From the NCBI GenBank assembly GCA_003280025.1, contig QCGD01000001.1:207983-271982 (forward strand): a stretch of 64,000 nucleotides of DNA, in the 5' to 3' direction. This stretch comes from Prochlorococcus sp. AG-363-P06. GTDB taxonomy: Bacteria > Cyanobacteriota > Cyanobacteriia > PCC-6307 > Cyanobiaceae. A program made the position numbers and the translations under genes. Each line of letters begins with the position of its first letter. Positions within the stretch are counted from its first letter, which is position 1. Of this stretch, positions 34,427 to 44,665 are shown piece after piece. Under the pieces are notes generated by a model. That model had not been told where the DNA came from. It searched no databases and worked only from the letters and a program-made list of their open reading frames with translations.

Positions 34427-35036
34427 TAAATTTAGGTAAAATAAGACCAGTTTTTTTCTTGTAATCTTCAAATGAAGCGTATTTTGTAAGTGACTTGTCT
34501 TTTTTTTTCATTCTTGGTAGAAAAACTACAAAGAAAAATATTGCAAGAATTGCAAATGGTATGAAACTCATAGAAAGGATGGCGAATGATAGATAAATTA
34601 GTATTTCTCCGAGATAATTTGTGTTCCTTATATTTCTGAAGAATCCTTCTTTAATTAAGTCTTTTTTTAATTTCAAAGAAAAATACTTTTGCGTATCACT
34701 GGCAAAGTGTAAAAAAACACCAATTATATTTATTGATATAGATGCAGCTATTACGAAATCAGGAACAGATTTCAGAGATGAGATTAGTATATATGGAGCT
34801 ATCCAGTAACTTCCAAGGAAAATAAAACCAGTAACTGAAGTTAAAAAATTGATTTTTTCTTTAAAATAAGGATCCGGAAAAATTTTTTCTTTTAGTAACC
34901 AAAGTAATCCATAAGTACCATGCAAAGCTAAGTAAACTAAAGGACCGATCGTAAAATTATTATAAAAAAACATGAGTCCTAAAACGACAAAAGCCGTCAT
35001 GCCTTTATGTAGGTTAATTAATTGGTTAAGTTTCAT
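34419..35036 (-). CDS. isoprenylcysteine/phospholipid methyltransferase-like membrane protein
   Basis: A 205-residue integral membrane protein with about five helices. The C-terminal part has RNTNYLGEILIYLSFAILSM and FLPRMKKKDKSLTKYASFED, which correspond to the SAM-binding RxPxYxGE and ER(E)E-like features of the ICMT/PEMT/DUF1295 membrane methyltransferases. The substrate is unknown. It is upstream of and overlaps the PNPOx-like gene. Confidence 0.65.
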   Translation of the reverse strand: MKLNQLINLHKGMTAFVVLGLMFFYNNFTIGPLVYLALHGTYGLLWLLKEKIFPDPYFKEKINFLTSVTGFIFLGSYWIAPYILISSLKSVPDFVIAASISINIIGVFLHFASDTQKYFSLKLKKDLIKEGFFRNIRNTNYLGEILIYLSFAILSMSFIPFAILAIFFFVVFLPRMKKKDKSLTKYASFEDYKKKTGLILPKFNA

Positions 35037-35100
35037 TTCTAGCTAATCTAAAAAATGAAATTATTTTATGTGGATATTGATTTGGTTATCTAAATTTTAA

Positions 35101-35172
35101 TGGGCGATACTGGATTCGAACCAGTGACCACTACCGTGTCGAGGTAGTGCTCTACCACTGAGCTAATCGCCC
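35101..35172 (-). tRNA. trnV: tRNA-Val(GAC)
   Basis: Read on the minus strand it folds as a standard cloverleaf: acceptor GGGCGAT with ATCGCCC, D-arm GCTC/GAGC, anticodon stem CTACC/GGTAG around the loop TCGACAC (anticodon GAC, valine), T-arm ACTGG-TTCGAAT-CCAGT, and discriminator A. The CCA end is not encoded. It lies near the junction between the accessory-rich left part and the dense core genes. Confidence 0.97.
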
Positions 35173-35223
35173 TTTTAAAGAGTTTTATTTATAACTCCTT
35201 ATATGAAAATAGCAGGTTACGTT

Positions 35224-36015
35224 TCATTTTCTAAGTAATTTAACTTTCCATCTTTCTCTTTTGGTGATTTCTAAATCTAGAATTTCGACAAAGCCTTTAT
35301 TTTCTAGTTGAAGTTTATCACCTATTTTTAAAGTAATTGTTGGTTTATTTACTTTAGTACCATTTAATCTAAGCACCCCAGTTTCTATCCTTTCTAGTAT
35401 TTTTGTTCTGGAAATTCTAAATCCTGCAGAAGCTATAGCATCTAATCTTTTTGAAGCCTCTACAGTATTAATAATTTTTTTTGATCTGCCAACTGGTATT
35501 TGTAATTCATTTAAGCTAACTATATTTATTTTTACTTTTACGTCTCTTAAATAAAAAAACTTTTCATTTAGATTTTCAATATCTAAATGATCAATAATTC
35601 CTTGAGCGCCTCTATCACCAATAGTCCAGATATCTCCAATCTTTTCTTCAATTACTCCATTTTGAATGAGGATAGATCTAAAGTCATCTTGTGTAGCATT
35701 ATCAAATAAAAAATTACCACTAATTTTAATTCCTTTTGCGGGAAAATTTTTTATTAGCTCTTCTTCTTCAGGACTATTGTCTTCTCTATAGCATGCTATT
35801 TTAGATCTTTGTGCAGATTTATATCCTCCATATATAAAGAATTTGAAATCATTTAAATTTTGAAATTCTTTTAGAATCTCTTCGCATACATATGTGGAAT
35901 TAAAGCCAGTCCAATAAGTTTCCCAATGTTTTAAAGCTAAATTGGAGATATATATTAATTCCCTAAGTTCTTTTTTGTTATTTGAATTATTTAATAAATT
36001 TTTTAGATCAACCAT
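35224..36015 (-). CDS. photosystem II S4-domain RNA-binding protein (YlmH-like)
   Basis: A 263-residue protein of the YlmH/PSII-S4 family. The N-terminal two thirds contain CEEILKEF, KIACYREDN and GDIWTIGDRGAQGIID. The C-terminal S4 RNA-binding domain (about 185-250) contains RLDAIASAGFRISRTKILER and GVLRLNGTKVNKPTI. In cyanobacteria it is annotated as a photosystem II S4 protein; YlmH homologues elsewhere act in ribosome rescue. It begins one base from the preceding 188-residue gene's stop, implying an operon. Confidence 0.85.
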   Translation of the reverse strand: MVDLKNLLNNSNNKKELRELIYISNLALKHWETYWTGFNSTYVCEEILKEFQNLNDFKFFIYGGYKSAQRSKIACYREDNSPEEEELIKNFPAKGIKISGNFLFDNATQDDFRSILIQNGVIEEKIGDIWTIGDRGAQGIIDHLDIENLNEKFFYLRDVKVKINIVSLNELQIPVGRSKKIINTVEASKRLDAIASAGFRISRTKILERIETGVLRLNGTKVNKPTITLKIGDKLQLENKGFVEILDLEITKRERWKVKLLRK

Positions 36016-36582
36016 TTAGTTTTCTAAAAAAATAATATCTTGCGGACCTGATTGTTTTATTAAAGTCCAAGGTAATTCAGATCCAATTTGATTTTCAAGA
36101 AGAACAATCCATTTCCCTTCTTTGTTAAAATTAAAAACTGATCTTAATTCTTTATGTCTATTAAGGTTGATACTTGCAGCAGAGAAAATACTCCCTAAAT
36201 ATCCTGAACCCATTCCTAAAAGACCTCCTATTAAAGATTCCCCTATATTATTTAATCCAATGAAGCTGAAAGTAGATAAATTAGTCATTTTAGAAAAGGC
36301 GATGCCTGCTATAAAACCAAAAGGCATTAGCCATCTAGCCATTGCTGCTTGCCTTATTTTTCTATCAAGCTTTGGATTGAGTATTCTTATATTTTCGATT
36401 TTGTCTGATCTAAAATAGTTATTTGAGGTTGAATTTAGTAATTCGTTTTGATCAGGAGTGATTTTTTCTTCAACTGGTGATACCAATATTGCCTCAGAGA
36501 GCAACACTGACTTTTCTTTGAAAACATTAAATAACTCAATACATTTATCAAGGTTTTCAAATATCAGAATACTTTTAGTCAA
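36016..36582 (-). CDS. 188-residue protein with glycine-zipper membrane segment
   Basis: An N-terminal soluble part (ILIFENLDKCIELFNVFKEK) is followed by two hydrophobic glycine-rich stretches (MPFGFIAGIAFSKM and LIGGLLGMGSGYLGSIFSAA) that look like a helical hairpin, then a soluble end (GKWIVLLENQIGSELPWTLI). It seems a conserved cyanobacterial protein of unknown function, co-transcribed with the S4 protein. Confidence 0.65.
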   Translation of the reverse strand: MTKSILIFENLDKCIELFNVFKEKSVLLSEAILVSPVEEKITPDQNELLNSTSNNYFRSDKIENIRILNPKLDRKIRQAAMARWLMPFGFIAGIAFSKMTNLSTFSFIGLNNIGESLIGGLLGMGSGYLGSIFSAASINLNRHKELRSVFNFNKEGKWIVLLENQIGSELPWTLIKQSGPQDIIFLEN

Positions 36583-36681
36583 ATTTCATTCCTCAAATGT
36601 TTGTGTGTTATTCAAATTAATAAAATAAGATACATATACTATAGATTAAGTTAAAGTAAAAGATTAAAGAATAACTCTTAA

Positions 36682-38268
36682 ATGACAAAAGTTCTAATTA
36701 CAGATCCAATAGATCAAAAAGGAATTGATATTCTTTCACAAGTAGCCCAAGTTGATCAGAGAATAGGAATCTCAAACACAGAATTAGCATCAATTATCAA
36801 TGAATACGATGCTTTAATGATTCGCTCTGGCACTCAAGTAACAGAGGCAGTTATTAACTCTTCAAAGAAACTTAGAATAATTGGTAGAGCTGGTGTGGGA
36901 GTGGATAATGTAGATGTTAAAGCTGCAACTCAAAAAGGTGTACTTGTAGTAAATTCACCTGGAGGTAATACTATAGCTGCTGCTGAACATACTATAGCTA
37001 TGATGTTGGCATTATCTAGAAATATCCCAATTGCTAATAGCAGTACTTTCTTGGGTAAATGGGAAAGAAAGAAATTTGTTGGTAATGAGCTTTTTAAGAA
37101 AAAATTAGGTGTTGTAGGTTTAGGCAAAATAGGCACACATGTAGCTAAAGTCGCTAATGCACTTGGAATGGATGTATATGGATACGATCCATTTGTCGCA
37201 ACTGAAAGAGCACAACAATTACAAGTGAAACTTTCTGAATTAGATCTTTTGTTTCAAGAATCTGACTACGTAACCTTACATTTACCTCGCACACCTGAGA
37301 CAGAAAATTTAGTTGATATGCAGGTATTAAAAAGTATGAAAAAAAGTGCAAAACTCATTAATTGTGCTCGAGGAGGAATAATTGATGAAAAAGCTTTAGC
37401 AGAAGCGTTGAATAAATCATTGATAGGAGGTGCCGCAATAGATGTTTTCTCAGAAGAACCACTATCCTCTACTTCGCCACTACTTAAAGTAGATAAAAAT
37501 CTTATTCTTACCCCTCACTTGGGCGCATCTACAATAGAAGCTCAAGAAAATGTAGCTGTTGATGTTGCGGAACAAATAAGAGATGTTTTGCTTGGCCTAT
37601 CTGCTAGAACTGCGGTGAATATTCCTGGTTTAAGTCCTGACATTATGGATAGTCTAAAACCTCATTTGCAGTTGGCCGAAACAATGGGTCTTCTTATAAG
37701 CCAGCTTTCTGGAGGGCAGATTCAAAAATTAGAGGTAAAGCTTCAAGGTGAATTTGTTCAACATCCCTCCCAACCATTAATAATAGCTAGTCTAAAAGGT
37801 CTACTAAGTAAGGCCCTGGGAGATAGGATAAATTATGTGAATGCTTCTTTAGAGGCAGATTCAAGAGGTATTTTGGTTGAGGAGAGTAAAGATGAGGCAA
37901 GACCAGAATTCGCAAGCGGATCACTTCAGTTAACTTCTTATGGAGATAATGGTGAACATAGTGTTGCAGGAAGCATTTTTGCGGATGGGGAACTAAGAAT
38001 TATTAGTATTGATCAATATCCAGTTAATGTCTCGCCGAGTAGATATATGTTAGTTACTAGGCATAGAGATATGCCAGGAATTATAGGCAAGTTGGGATCT
38101 TTATTGGGTAGCTATAATGTAAATATTGCTTCCATGCAAGTTGGGCGCAAAATTGTTAGAGGAGAAGCGGTTATGGTGCTTAGTATTGATGATCCAATAC
38201 CTAATGATTTGCTTGAGTCTATTATTGAAGTTGAGGGGATTACTAGTGCAAATCCCGTGACTTTATAA
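36682..38268 (+). CDS. serA: D-3-phosphoglycerate dehydrogenase
   Basis: A 528-residue enzyme that oxidises 3-phosphoglycerate with NAD to start serine synthesis. The substrate domain has MIRSGTQVTEAV and GRAGVGVDNVD; the NAD domain has GVVGLGKIGTHVA (near 143-155), NCARGGIIDE and HLGAST, with the catalytic histidine. Then comes the ASB regulatory domain and a C-terminal ACT domain (RYMLVTRHRDMPGIIGKLGS, about 453-528). This long form is usual in cyanobacteria. Confidence 0.97.
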   Translation: MTKVLITDPIDQKGIDILSQVAQVDQRIGISNTELASIINEYDALMIRSGTQVTEAVINSSKKLRIIGRAGVGVDNVDVKAATQKGVLVVNSPGGNTIAAAEHTIAMMLALSRNIPIANSSTFLGKWERKKFVGNELFKKKLGVVGLGKIGTHVAKVANALGMDVYGYDPFVATERAQQLQVKLSELDLLFQESDYVTLHLPRTPETENLVDMQVLKSMKKSAKLINCARGGIIDEKALAEALNKSLIGGAAIDVFSEEPLSSTSPLLKVDKNLILTPHLGASTIEAQENVAVDVAEQIRDVLLGLSARTAVNIPGLSPDIMDSLKPHLQLAETMGLLISQLSGGQIQKLEVKLQGEFVQHPSQPLIIASLKGLLSKALGDRINYVNASLEADSRGILVEESKDEARPEFASGSLQLTSYGDNGEHSVAGSIFADGELRIISIDQYPVNVSPSRYMLVTRHRDMPGIIGKLGSLLGSYNVNIASMQVGRKIVRGEAVMVLSIDDPIPNDLLESIIEVEGITSANPVTL

Positions 38269-38286
38269 ATAAAATCTAATCAATTA

Positions 38287-39192
38287 ATGGCAAAAAAAGA
38301 TTGGTATAAACTAACCTTTGAAATTGAAAGTAATTCAGAAGAAATCCTCATTTGGAAATTGAATAATATAGGTATTTTTAGTTATTCATTTGAATATTTA
38401 TTTAAAACTGCATATAAAAAAAAAGTAAATATTTGGCTTCCGATTGCAGACTGGGATGAGATTGCAAGAAATGATCTAGAATTTATAATTAGCAAACTTT
38501 TACAAATAAATGACTTTGCTAATAATTTTTTTGATTGGAGTGTTATTGAAGAAGAAAACTGGTTAACAAGTTGGAAGAAATATTGGGGGCCAGAAGTAGT
38601 AGGGAAGAATTTACTTATATTGCCTTTTTGGATAAATGTGGATGAAAAATTTAAAAATAAGAAAATTATAAAAATAGATCCTGGAGCAGCATTTGGGACT
38701 GGAAGCCATCCCTCTACATATCTTTGTTTAGAAAAAATGGAACATATTTCTTTATCTGGTCAAAAGGTATTAGATATTGGAAGTGGAAGTGGTATTTTGA
38801 GTGTTACTGCGAGATCTCTGGGAGCTAAAGAAATTTGTGCTATTGATAATGATTATCTTGCAATAAATTCTACTAGATCAAATTTTCAACTAAATTTCGG
38901 TAATTTAGACAACATTAATACATATTTAGGATCATTTAATGAGGTGAAGAGTGAATATTTACTGAATGGATTTGATGTTATTTTATGTAATATCCTTGCT
39001 GAAGTAATAAAAGACATAATCCCTGATATGAGTATGTGTTTAAAAAATAATGGGATAGTTATACTGAGCGGAATTTTAAATTCACAAAAAGATGAAATTA
39101 TAAAAATGTTGAGTCTCAATAAATTTACATTAATTGATGTATCCTCTCGAAAGGATTGGGTGAGTATTTCCGCAAAAAAGCTAGAAACCTAA
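38287..39192 (+). CDS. prmA: ribosomal protein L11 methyltransferase
   Basis: A 301-residue class I methyltransferase that modifies ribosomal protein L11. Diagnostic are [20 protein letters not shown] near 131-150, the SAM loop [13 protein letters not shown] near 161, and [10 protein letters not shown] near 237 (the N-x-x-A motif). It starts 18 bases after serA and is likely co-transcribed with it. serA-prmA-petF order is typical of marine picocyanobacteria. Confidence 0.95.
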   Translation: MAKKDWYKLTFEIESNSEEILIWKLNNIGIFSYSFEYLFKTAYKKKVNIWLPIADWDEIARNDLEFIISKLLQINDFANNFFDWSVIEEENWLTSWKKYWGPEVVGKNLLILPFWINVDEKFKNKKIIKIDPGAAFGTGSHPSTYLCLEKMEHISLSGQKVLDIGSGSGILSVTARSLGAKEICAIDNDYLAINSTRSNFQLNFGNLDNINTYLGSFNEVKSEYLLNGFDVILCNILAEVIKDIIPDMSMCLKNNGIVILSGILNSQKDEIIKMLSLNKFTLIDVSSRKDWVSISAKKLET

Positions 39193-39332
39193 TTTATTTA
39201 TAAGTTTTTCTTATGAATCCCCTTTAATACATTTTATTGTGTCATTTTTTACTTCAAAATCTCACATATCGGCCGAATCAATGTTAAAAATGTATTTATA
39301 GGTATTAACAACCAACAAATTTTTTTATTTAA

Positions 39333-39632
39333 ATGGCTTCTTACAAAGTTACTCTCATCAGCGAAAGTGAAGGACTCAACTCAACCATTGAAGTACCTGA
39401 TGATCAATACATTCTAGATGCGGCAGAAGAACAGGGCATTGATCTTCCCTATTCTTGCAGGGCTGGTGCTTGTTCAACATGTGCTGGAAAGGTTACATCA
39501 GGAAGCGTAGATCAGTCAGACCAAAGTTTCTTGGATGATGATCAACTAGAAGCTGGTTTTGTCCTTACATGTGTGGCTTATCCAACATCAGATGTAACAA
39601 TTACAACTCATGCTGAGGAAGAATTGTATTAA
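39333..39632 (+). CDS. petF: plant-type [2Fe-2S] ferredoxin
   Basis: A 99-residue ferredoxin that accepts electrons from photosystem I. The cluster cysteines are C42, C47, C50 ([15 protein letters not shown]) and C80 (VLTCVAYP). Surface acid residues ([12 protein letters not shown]) fit the usual partner interface. The gene has its own 140-base upstream region and a strong terminator immediately after it, so it is probably transcribed alone. Confidence 0.97.
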   Translation: MASYKVTLISESEGLNSTIEVPDDQYILDAAEEQGIDLPYSCRAGACSTCAGKVTSGSVDQSDQSFLDDDQLEAGFVLTCVAYPTSDVTITTHAEEELY

Positions 39633-39677
39633 TTATAAAAAATTAACTTTATTAAGTTGATAAATTAAATTTTTTCT

Positions 39678-39706
39678 GCCACCCTCTAATGAGGTGGCTT
39701 TTTTTT
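39678..39706 (+). terminator. rho-independent terminator of petF
   Basis: GCCACCCTC-TAAT-GAGGTGGC forms an eight-pair GC-rich hairpin (one bulged C) followed by eight T. It is among the clearest terminators in the window and isolates petF from the next gene. Confidence 0.9.
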
Positions 39707-39713
39707 GAGAAAA

Positions 39714-40073
39714 ATGAATAAATTCGAATTCTTTAAAACAGGAACGATTCAATCAAGTTATGGAGGCCAGTATAGTTATAAAGTTATTGGACCATGTTGT
39801 AGGCTTTATGATAGAGAAGAGTTACCTTGGCCCTGCTCGAGGTTAGCTTGGCGAAGCAAAGAGCCAAGTTGGAGAAGAATAGGTTCTAGATTTGTAGCAG
39901 ATATGGCTTCAAGAAAATGTCCTTCATACTCAGTTCAGATTTTGGAGCCTGGTTCAAAATCTGTTGAAACAGTTATTACCCTCTTCTCAATCAAATTTCC
40001 TGCTGAAATACAAGAATGGTGGTACAGCAAAAAACCAGGTTCAAAAGAACCTGGTAACATTTACCCTAATTAA
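39714..40073 (+). CDS. conserved cyanobacterial protein of unknown function
   Basis: A 119-residue soluble protein starting at ATG 39714, just after the petF terminator. It is rich in aromatic and basic residues: YKVIGPCCRLYDREELPWPC, SRLAWRSKEPSWRRIGSRFV and EIQEWWYSKKPGSKEPGNIY. Four cysteines, including CC and PWPC, might hold a metal. I do not recognise the family. Confidence 0.65.
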   Translation: MNKFEFFKTGTIQSSYGGQYSYKVIGPCCRLYDREELPWPCSRLAWRSKEPSWRRIGSRFVADMASRKCPSYSVQILEPGSKSVETVITLFSIKFPAEIQEWWYSKKPGSKEPGNIYPN

Positions 40074-40090
40074 GTAAATTAATTTTTAAA

Positions 40091-40654
40091 TTAGGCTTTT
40101 GGGGTTGCAGGTATATAACCTTTTAATCCATCGCATTCAAGACTATCTAGTGTATTTACCCCTGTTTTTGGATTAGTACCTGTTGCTCTTGAACATAATG
40201 ATTTTCTCTGCGCTAGATCAAGATTTGAATCAGTAAAATCTGTTCCGTCTATGTTGGCTCCATCAAAAAAGCTTTTCAATAGATCGGCATTTGTAAGAAT
40301 TGCATTTGAAAGGTCAGCGTTATCAAAACGAGTGGCATAAGCAATTAGGCCATCCATATTGGCTCCTTTAAAACTGGCATTTGCTGCAGTTGTCACACTC
40401 ATGTATGCACCTTGAAGATTAGTCTCCCCTAAGTCTTGACCAGATAAATCATATTTTACATATTCAGTATTTTGAAGATCTTCTCCATGAAGATTACCTT
40501 TCAATACATCTACTGACGAAGGATCACTAGGATACAGTGCATTTGCAGAGATTGGATTTAAGATTAAACCAACAATCAATGGAAGTAAAATCATAAGTCT
40601 TTTTAGAGACTTGTTTAGGGACGAAAAAAAAGTAACCATTTCGATCGACATCAA
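40091..40654 (-). CDS. secreted pentapeptide-repeat protein
   Basis: A 187-residue protein with an N-terminal signal (LMILLPLIVGLILNPISANA). About twelve A(D/N)Lxx-type repeats follow between residues 75 and 145 (FDNADLSNAILTNADL, FFDGANIDGTDFTDSNLDLA), which form a right-handed quadrilateral beta-helix. The C-terminus has two cysteines (SLCSRATG and SLECDGLKGYIP) that probably close a disulfide. The location is thylakoid lumen or periplasm. Function unknown. An ATG at 40639 is an alternative start. Confidence 0.8.
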   Translation of the reverse strand: MMSIEMVTFFSSLNKSLKRLMILLPLIVGLILNPISANALYPSDPSSVDVLKGNLHGEDLQNTEYVKYDLSGQDLGETNLQGAYMSVTTAANASFKGANMDGLIAYATRFDNADLSNAILTNADLLKSFFDGANIDGTDFTDSNLDLAQRKSLCSRATGTNPKTGVNTLDSLECDGLKGYIPATPKA

Positions 40655-40725
40655 ATAGAAAAACCTATGACTATTATTTCATGGGTTGGTCATTTACAAC
40701 CCTACTTCTCACGAACTGTTGCAGT

Positions 40726-41664
40726 TTATTTAATTTCTGAAGTTAAAAAGTCTTTAGCTAGGGAAGTATTGGGAAAAATTTTCTGAGCCTCTTTAAGTAA
40801 ATCACTTGGTGTGACTGGACTTCTGTTGGTATATCTTGGACTTAAATGTGTAATGATTAATTTTTTTGCATTAGATAATAATGCTGTTTGTGCTGCCATG
40901 ATTGTTGTGGAATGTAATTTTTCATAGGCCATTTTTTCGTCTTCTTTAGAAAATGTAGATTCATGGACTAGTAAATCAGCGTTTTTTGATAAAGATACCG
41001 CTGATTCGCTAAAGACTGTATCTGTGCAATAAACAAAACTTTCACCCTTTCTAGGCGGTCCACAAAATTCTTTCCCATTCAAAAATCTCCCATTTTCTAG
41101 CTTAACTGTTTTACCTTGTTGAAGTTCTGAATAGATTGGGCCAGGAGGTATCTTCATATACTCTGCTTTTTTGATATCAAATATGCCTGGTTTATCTTTC
41201 TCGTTTACTCGATAACCATACGCAGGTAATCTATGTTTAAGACATGCGCAATTAACTTTTAATTTATTGTTTTCAAATAAAACTTTATTTTGTGAGGCAT
41301 AATCTTCAACTGCTACAAAGTGCAATGGAAAAGACAGCTTGCAAAAACTGCTATTAAGAGCAGAAGTTATGAATCCTCTGAGATCTTTAGGTCCGTAAAT
41401 TTCAATTCCATTACTGTTCCCTGATAGTCCTAGGGTTGCTAAAAGACCAGGTAAACCATAAATATGATCACCATGCATATGTGTAATAAATATCTTCTTT
41501 ATTTGTGAGGATTTAATATTACTTTTCATTATTTGATGCTGCGTTCCCTCTCCACAATCAAATAGCCATACTTCAGAAGATTGAGTTAATTTAAGAGCTA
41601 AGGAAGAGACATTTCTTGTTAAGGTTGGCACTCCAGAACTTGTTCCTAAGAAGGTGATGTTCAC
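40726..41664 (-). CDS. rnz: ribonuclease Z
   Basis: A 312-residue metallo-beta-lactamase-fold endonuclease that trims tRNA 3' trailers. The zinc motif THMHGDHIYGLPGLL (His62, His64, Asp66, His67), the FDCGEGTQHQI start and the distal HESTF and THLSPRY motifs are all present. Since the tRNA here does not encode CCA, such trimming would be needed before CCA addition. Confidence 0.95.
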   Translation of the reverse strand: MNITFLGTSSGVPTLTRNVSSLALKLTQSSEVWLFDCGEGTQHQIMKSNIKSSQIKKIFITHMHGDHIYGLPGLLATLGLSGNSNGIEIYGPKDLRGFITSALNSSFCKLSFPLHFVAVEDYASQNKVLFENNKLKVNCACLKHRLPAYGYRVNEKDKPGIFDIKKAEYMKIPPGPIYSELQQGKTVKLENGRFLNGKEFCGPPRKGESFVYCTDTVFSESAVSLSKNADLLVHESTFSKEDEKMAYEKLHSTTIMAAQTALLSNAKKLIITHLSPRYTNRSPVTPSDLLKEAQKIFPNTSLAKDFLTSEIK

Positions 41665-41752
41665 TTATTATGATATTTTTGTTTTTATACCTAGATTAAA
41701 TCTAGACTTTTAGTCAAACTAAGGCAAATTTATAACTTGTTTTTTAAACAAA

Positions 41753-42928
41753 GTGATATTTAAATCTGTAAAAATCCCTCTTGAATTTTATTTAGTAGGT
41801 CTTGTATTTTTATTTGTTTTTAACACTCATTCTGTTTATGCCTCCAAAGAACCAATAATAAGGGTCTTAATAGCAAAAAATAATAACGTAAGGATTAGAT
41901 CAGATAGATTTATACCTTTAATTATCAAGGGGGAAATTTTTTCCAATAAGAAAATAAGAGGCTTAACTATAAAAAATCAAGAAAATCGAAAAAAATTATT
42001 CTTTGATCAAAACAAACAAAAAATATATGATTTAAAAAATAAACAAAAATTCCAAGTTCAATCTTCTGATGGGAGAGGTATTTGGGTCGGTCAGAAAAGA
42101 TACTCAGGTACAATTAATCTGTACATACTAGATGCTGAAATATTAATAGTTAACGTTCTTGGTATTGAAAGATATCTTAGTAGTGTGGTTGGTTCAGAGA
42201 TGCCAACTAAGTGGCCTATGGAAGCATTGAAAGCGCAGGCTATTGCTTCTCGGACCTATGCTTTAAAACAAAAAGGAAATGTTTTTTATGACATTGATTC
42301 GACGGAGAAAAGTCAAGTTTACAATGGTTTGGAATCAAGAACTTATAAAACTATTAGAGCGGTAAGAAGTACAAGATCTTTAGTATTGACATATAAGAAT
42401 AAATTGATTAATGCCTTATTTCATAGTAGTTCAGGAGGTATGACAGAAAATAGCCAAGACGTATGGAAGAATAAATATCAATATTTAACTAGTGTAAAAG
42501 ACTTTGATAAACAAAATCCAAAACTGCGATGGCAGAAAAGATTTTCCAATGAAGAATTACAAAATTTGTTCCCTAAGATTGGAGGAATAAAAAATATAGA
42601 GATTTCAAATATAACTGATACAGGTAGAGTAAAAAATGTGAGACTTTATGGCAAATATGGTTCTGAACAAATATCTGGGGTGGATTTAAGAAGAAGAATG
42701 AATCTTAAGAGTACTTTTGTGAGGTTTAAATTTATTGAAGACAAAAAAAATGAGATTTTTCCAACTGAAAAGAGTCTAATAGTTATAGGTCAGGGATCTG
42801 GTCATGGAGTAGGTATGAGTCAATGGGGTGCAAAATATATGGCTTCTAAAGGACTGAAAGCAGAACAAATTTTAAAACATTACTATAAGGAAGTAGATGT
42901 TAAACCTTTTAAAACAGATTTCTTATAA
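41753..42928 (+). CDS. SpoIID/LytB-domain protein
   Basis: A 391-residue exported protein. GTG 41753 gives an N-terminal signal (FYLVGLVFLFVFNTHSVYAS). The SpoIID core is VLGIERYLSSVVGSEMPTKW, followed by EALKAQAIASRTYALKQ and FHSSSGGMTENSQDVW, and ends GQGSGHGVGMSQWGAKYMAS. SpoIID is a lytic transglycosylase acting on denuded peptidoglycan; in non-sporulating bacteria it is thought to act in cell-wall turnover. It converges on truB with four bases between. Confidence 0.9.
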   Translation: MIFKSVKIPLEFYLVGLVFLFVFNTHSVYASKEPIIRVLIAKNNNVRIRSDRFIPLIIKGEIFSNKKIRGLTIKNQENRKKLFFDQNKQKIYDLKNKQKFQVQSSDGRGIWVGQKRYSGTINLYILDAEILIVNVLGIERYLSSVVGSEMPTKWPMEALKAQAIASRTYALKQKGNVFYDIDSTEKSQVYNGLESRTYKTIRAVRSTRSLVLTYKNKLINALFHSSSGGMTENSQDVWKNKYQYLTSVKDFDKQNPKLRWQKRFSNEELQNLFPKIGGIKNIEISNITDTGRVKNVRLYGKYGSEQISGVDLRRRMNLKSTFVRFKFIEDKKNEIFPTEKSLIVIGQGSGHGVGMSQWGAKYMASKGLKAEQILKHYYKEVDVKPFKTDFL

Positions 42929-42932
42929 ACAA

Positions 42933-43850
42933 TTATTTTGCATTAAGAACTAATTTAGGCTTTAAATTAGTTTGCTCTTCATTAATAAATCCTATACCAA
43001 GAAGATTCTTTTTAAGATCTATAATTTTTAAAGGTTTTTTGTAATCAAAAGAGCAGGTTTTAGTGAAGTTATTTGAATTAAGCTTGATCACTCTTCCTGT
43101 TTGCCAAAAATTGATTTCTTCTTCCTTCTTTAAAACTAATGATGAGATATGATCAAGTGCAGAAATTGTTGGAATAATTAAATTGCTAGTGTTGCTTTTG
43201 TATCTCTTTATATCAGATATTTTTATAGAATTGTGCTCATGGAATCCACAAGCAGAAATTCTTTTTAGTTTCAAAAGACAACCCTCGGAATTTAAAATTG
43301 TACCCAAATCTCTGGCGATCGATCTTATATATGTTCCTGCGGAACATTTAATTTTTATTTCTATTATTCCATTTGTTTGATTCCATTTCATTAGCAAGAG
43401 TTCTTCTATTGTTACTTCTCTAGGGAATAATTCAAAATCTTCATTCTGCAAAGCCTTTTTATAGGCCCTTTCACCATTAATATGAACGCTAGACACCTTT
43501 GGAGGGACTTGTTTGATTATTCCTCGAAAATTATTTAAATATTGATCTAAACTTTCACTACTTATTTTTGGCCAATCTCTCTGATTAATTATGCTACCGT
43601 GAATATCATCAGTATTTGTTCTTAATCCTAATTTTATTTGTCCGATATATGTTTTCAATTGTGGTAAATATTGAATAAATCTTGTCGCACTTCCTATCGC
43701 AATTGGTAATGTACCTGTTACTTCGGGATCAAGAGTGCCGGTGTGACCAACTTTCTTTTTGTTTATTAACTTCCTTATTTGTTTCACACAATCATGAGAG
43801 GTACATCCTCTCTCTTTATTAATTACTAAGAATCCATCCTTACTTTCCAT
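42933..43850 (-). CDS. truB: tRNA pseudouridine(55) synthase
   Basis: A 305-residue enzyme that makes pseudouridine 55 in the T-loop of tRNAs. The catalytic aspartate 41 is in [17 protein letters not shown]. Other family motifs are [36 protein letters not shown] and [15 protein letters not shown]. The C-terminal domain is reduced compared with E. coli TruB. It overlaps no gene and is divergent from the methyltransferase at 43928. Confidence 0.95.
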   Translation of the reverse strand: MESKDGFLVINKERGCTSHDCVKQIRKLINKKKVGHTGTLDPEVTGTLPIAIGSATRFIQYLPQLKTYIGQIKLGLRTNTDDIHGSIINQRDWPKISSESLDQYLNNFRGIIKQVPPKVSSVHINGERAYKKALQNEDFELFPREVTIEELLLMKWNQTNGIIEIKIKCSAGTYIRSIARDLGTILNSEGCLLKLKRISACGFHEHNSIKISDIKRYKSNTSNLIIPTISALDHISSLVLKKEEEINFWQTGRVIKLNSNNFTKTCSFDYKKPLKIIDLKKNLLGIGFINEEQTNLKPKLVLNAK

Positions 43851-43927
43851 GTTTAATATTAAGAATACTTTGATGATGATTTCTTACTATCTTATTATTT
43901 TTATATTGGAAATTAAAAATTAAGAAA

Positions 43928-44665
43928 TTGAAAAACGATGATTTCATATTAAAAGAATTTCTTAATGATGCCTTTAATTTGAAATCTCATTTAATAGAAT
44001 TCTTGTCTCTCGAAGAATCTGATTTAGAGGATTTCCTGAGAAATGCCAAGATGAACTTGGCAAGTTTGCATCCTGGAGATGCTTTGGGTGAAGTATCAGC
44101 TTTTTATGAAGATATTGTAGGAGATAGGCATCTGGCGGATTTGGCTGCTTGGCATATTTCGAGTAAAGATTATATTGCTGATACATTAAGGCTTCAACAG
44201 AGATTTTCAAGAGATTTAGTTTTAGATTTTGGTGGCGGGATAGGTACGCATGCCTTAGCCAATGCCATGTCTTCAAAGGTAGAGCATGTTTTTTTCGTAG
44301 ATATTAATGAAACAAATAGAATCTTTGTTGAATATAGGGCTAAGAAATTAGGCGTGGAAAACAAACTCACCTTTTGCAGGACAATTCAAGAAACAGAAAT
44401 ATCTAAATTCGATTCAATAGTTTGTCTAGATGTATTGGAACATCTTCCTGATCCTACTTCTCAACTTGATATTTTTTATAAAATTATGGATTCTAAGTCT
44501 ATTGCATTATTTAATTGGTATTTTTATAAGGGAGAAAACAATGAATATCCATTCCATATTGACGATAATGAAATTATCGAAGGGTTTTTTAAGAAACTTC
44601 AATTAAATTTTACAGAAGTCTTTCATCCCATTCTTATAACTACAAGAGCTTATAAGAAATCTTAA
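43928..44665 (+). CDS. class I SAM-dependent methyltransferase
   Basis: A 245-residue protein starting at TTG 43928. The SAM loop is [20 protein letters not shown] (near 98-117), followed by [11 protein letters not shown] and the [16 protein letters not shown] motif IV. The N-terminal 90 residues are a helical region with [20 protein letters not shown]. The substrate is unknown. It overlaps the end of rpmA by four bases on the opposite strand. Confidence 0.75.
   Translation: MKNDDFILKEFLNDAFNLKSHLIEFLSLEESDLEDFLRNAKMNLASLHPGDALGEVSAFYEDIVGDRHLADLAAWHISSKDYIADTLRLQQRFSRDLVLDFGGGIGTHALANAMSSKVEHVFFVDINETNRIFVEYRAKKLGVENKLTFCRTIQETEISKFDSIVCLDVLEHLPDPTSQLDIFYKIMDSKSIALFNWYFYKGENNEYPFHIDDNEIIEGFFKKLQLNFTEVFHPILITTRAYKKS

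Noticed and set aside
35101..35172. tRNA-Val as an integration site for the left-hand accessory DNA
   Set aside because: No partial tRNA copy, integrase or direct repeat was found in the window.
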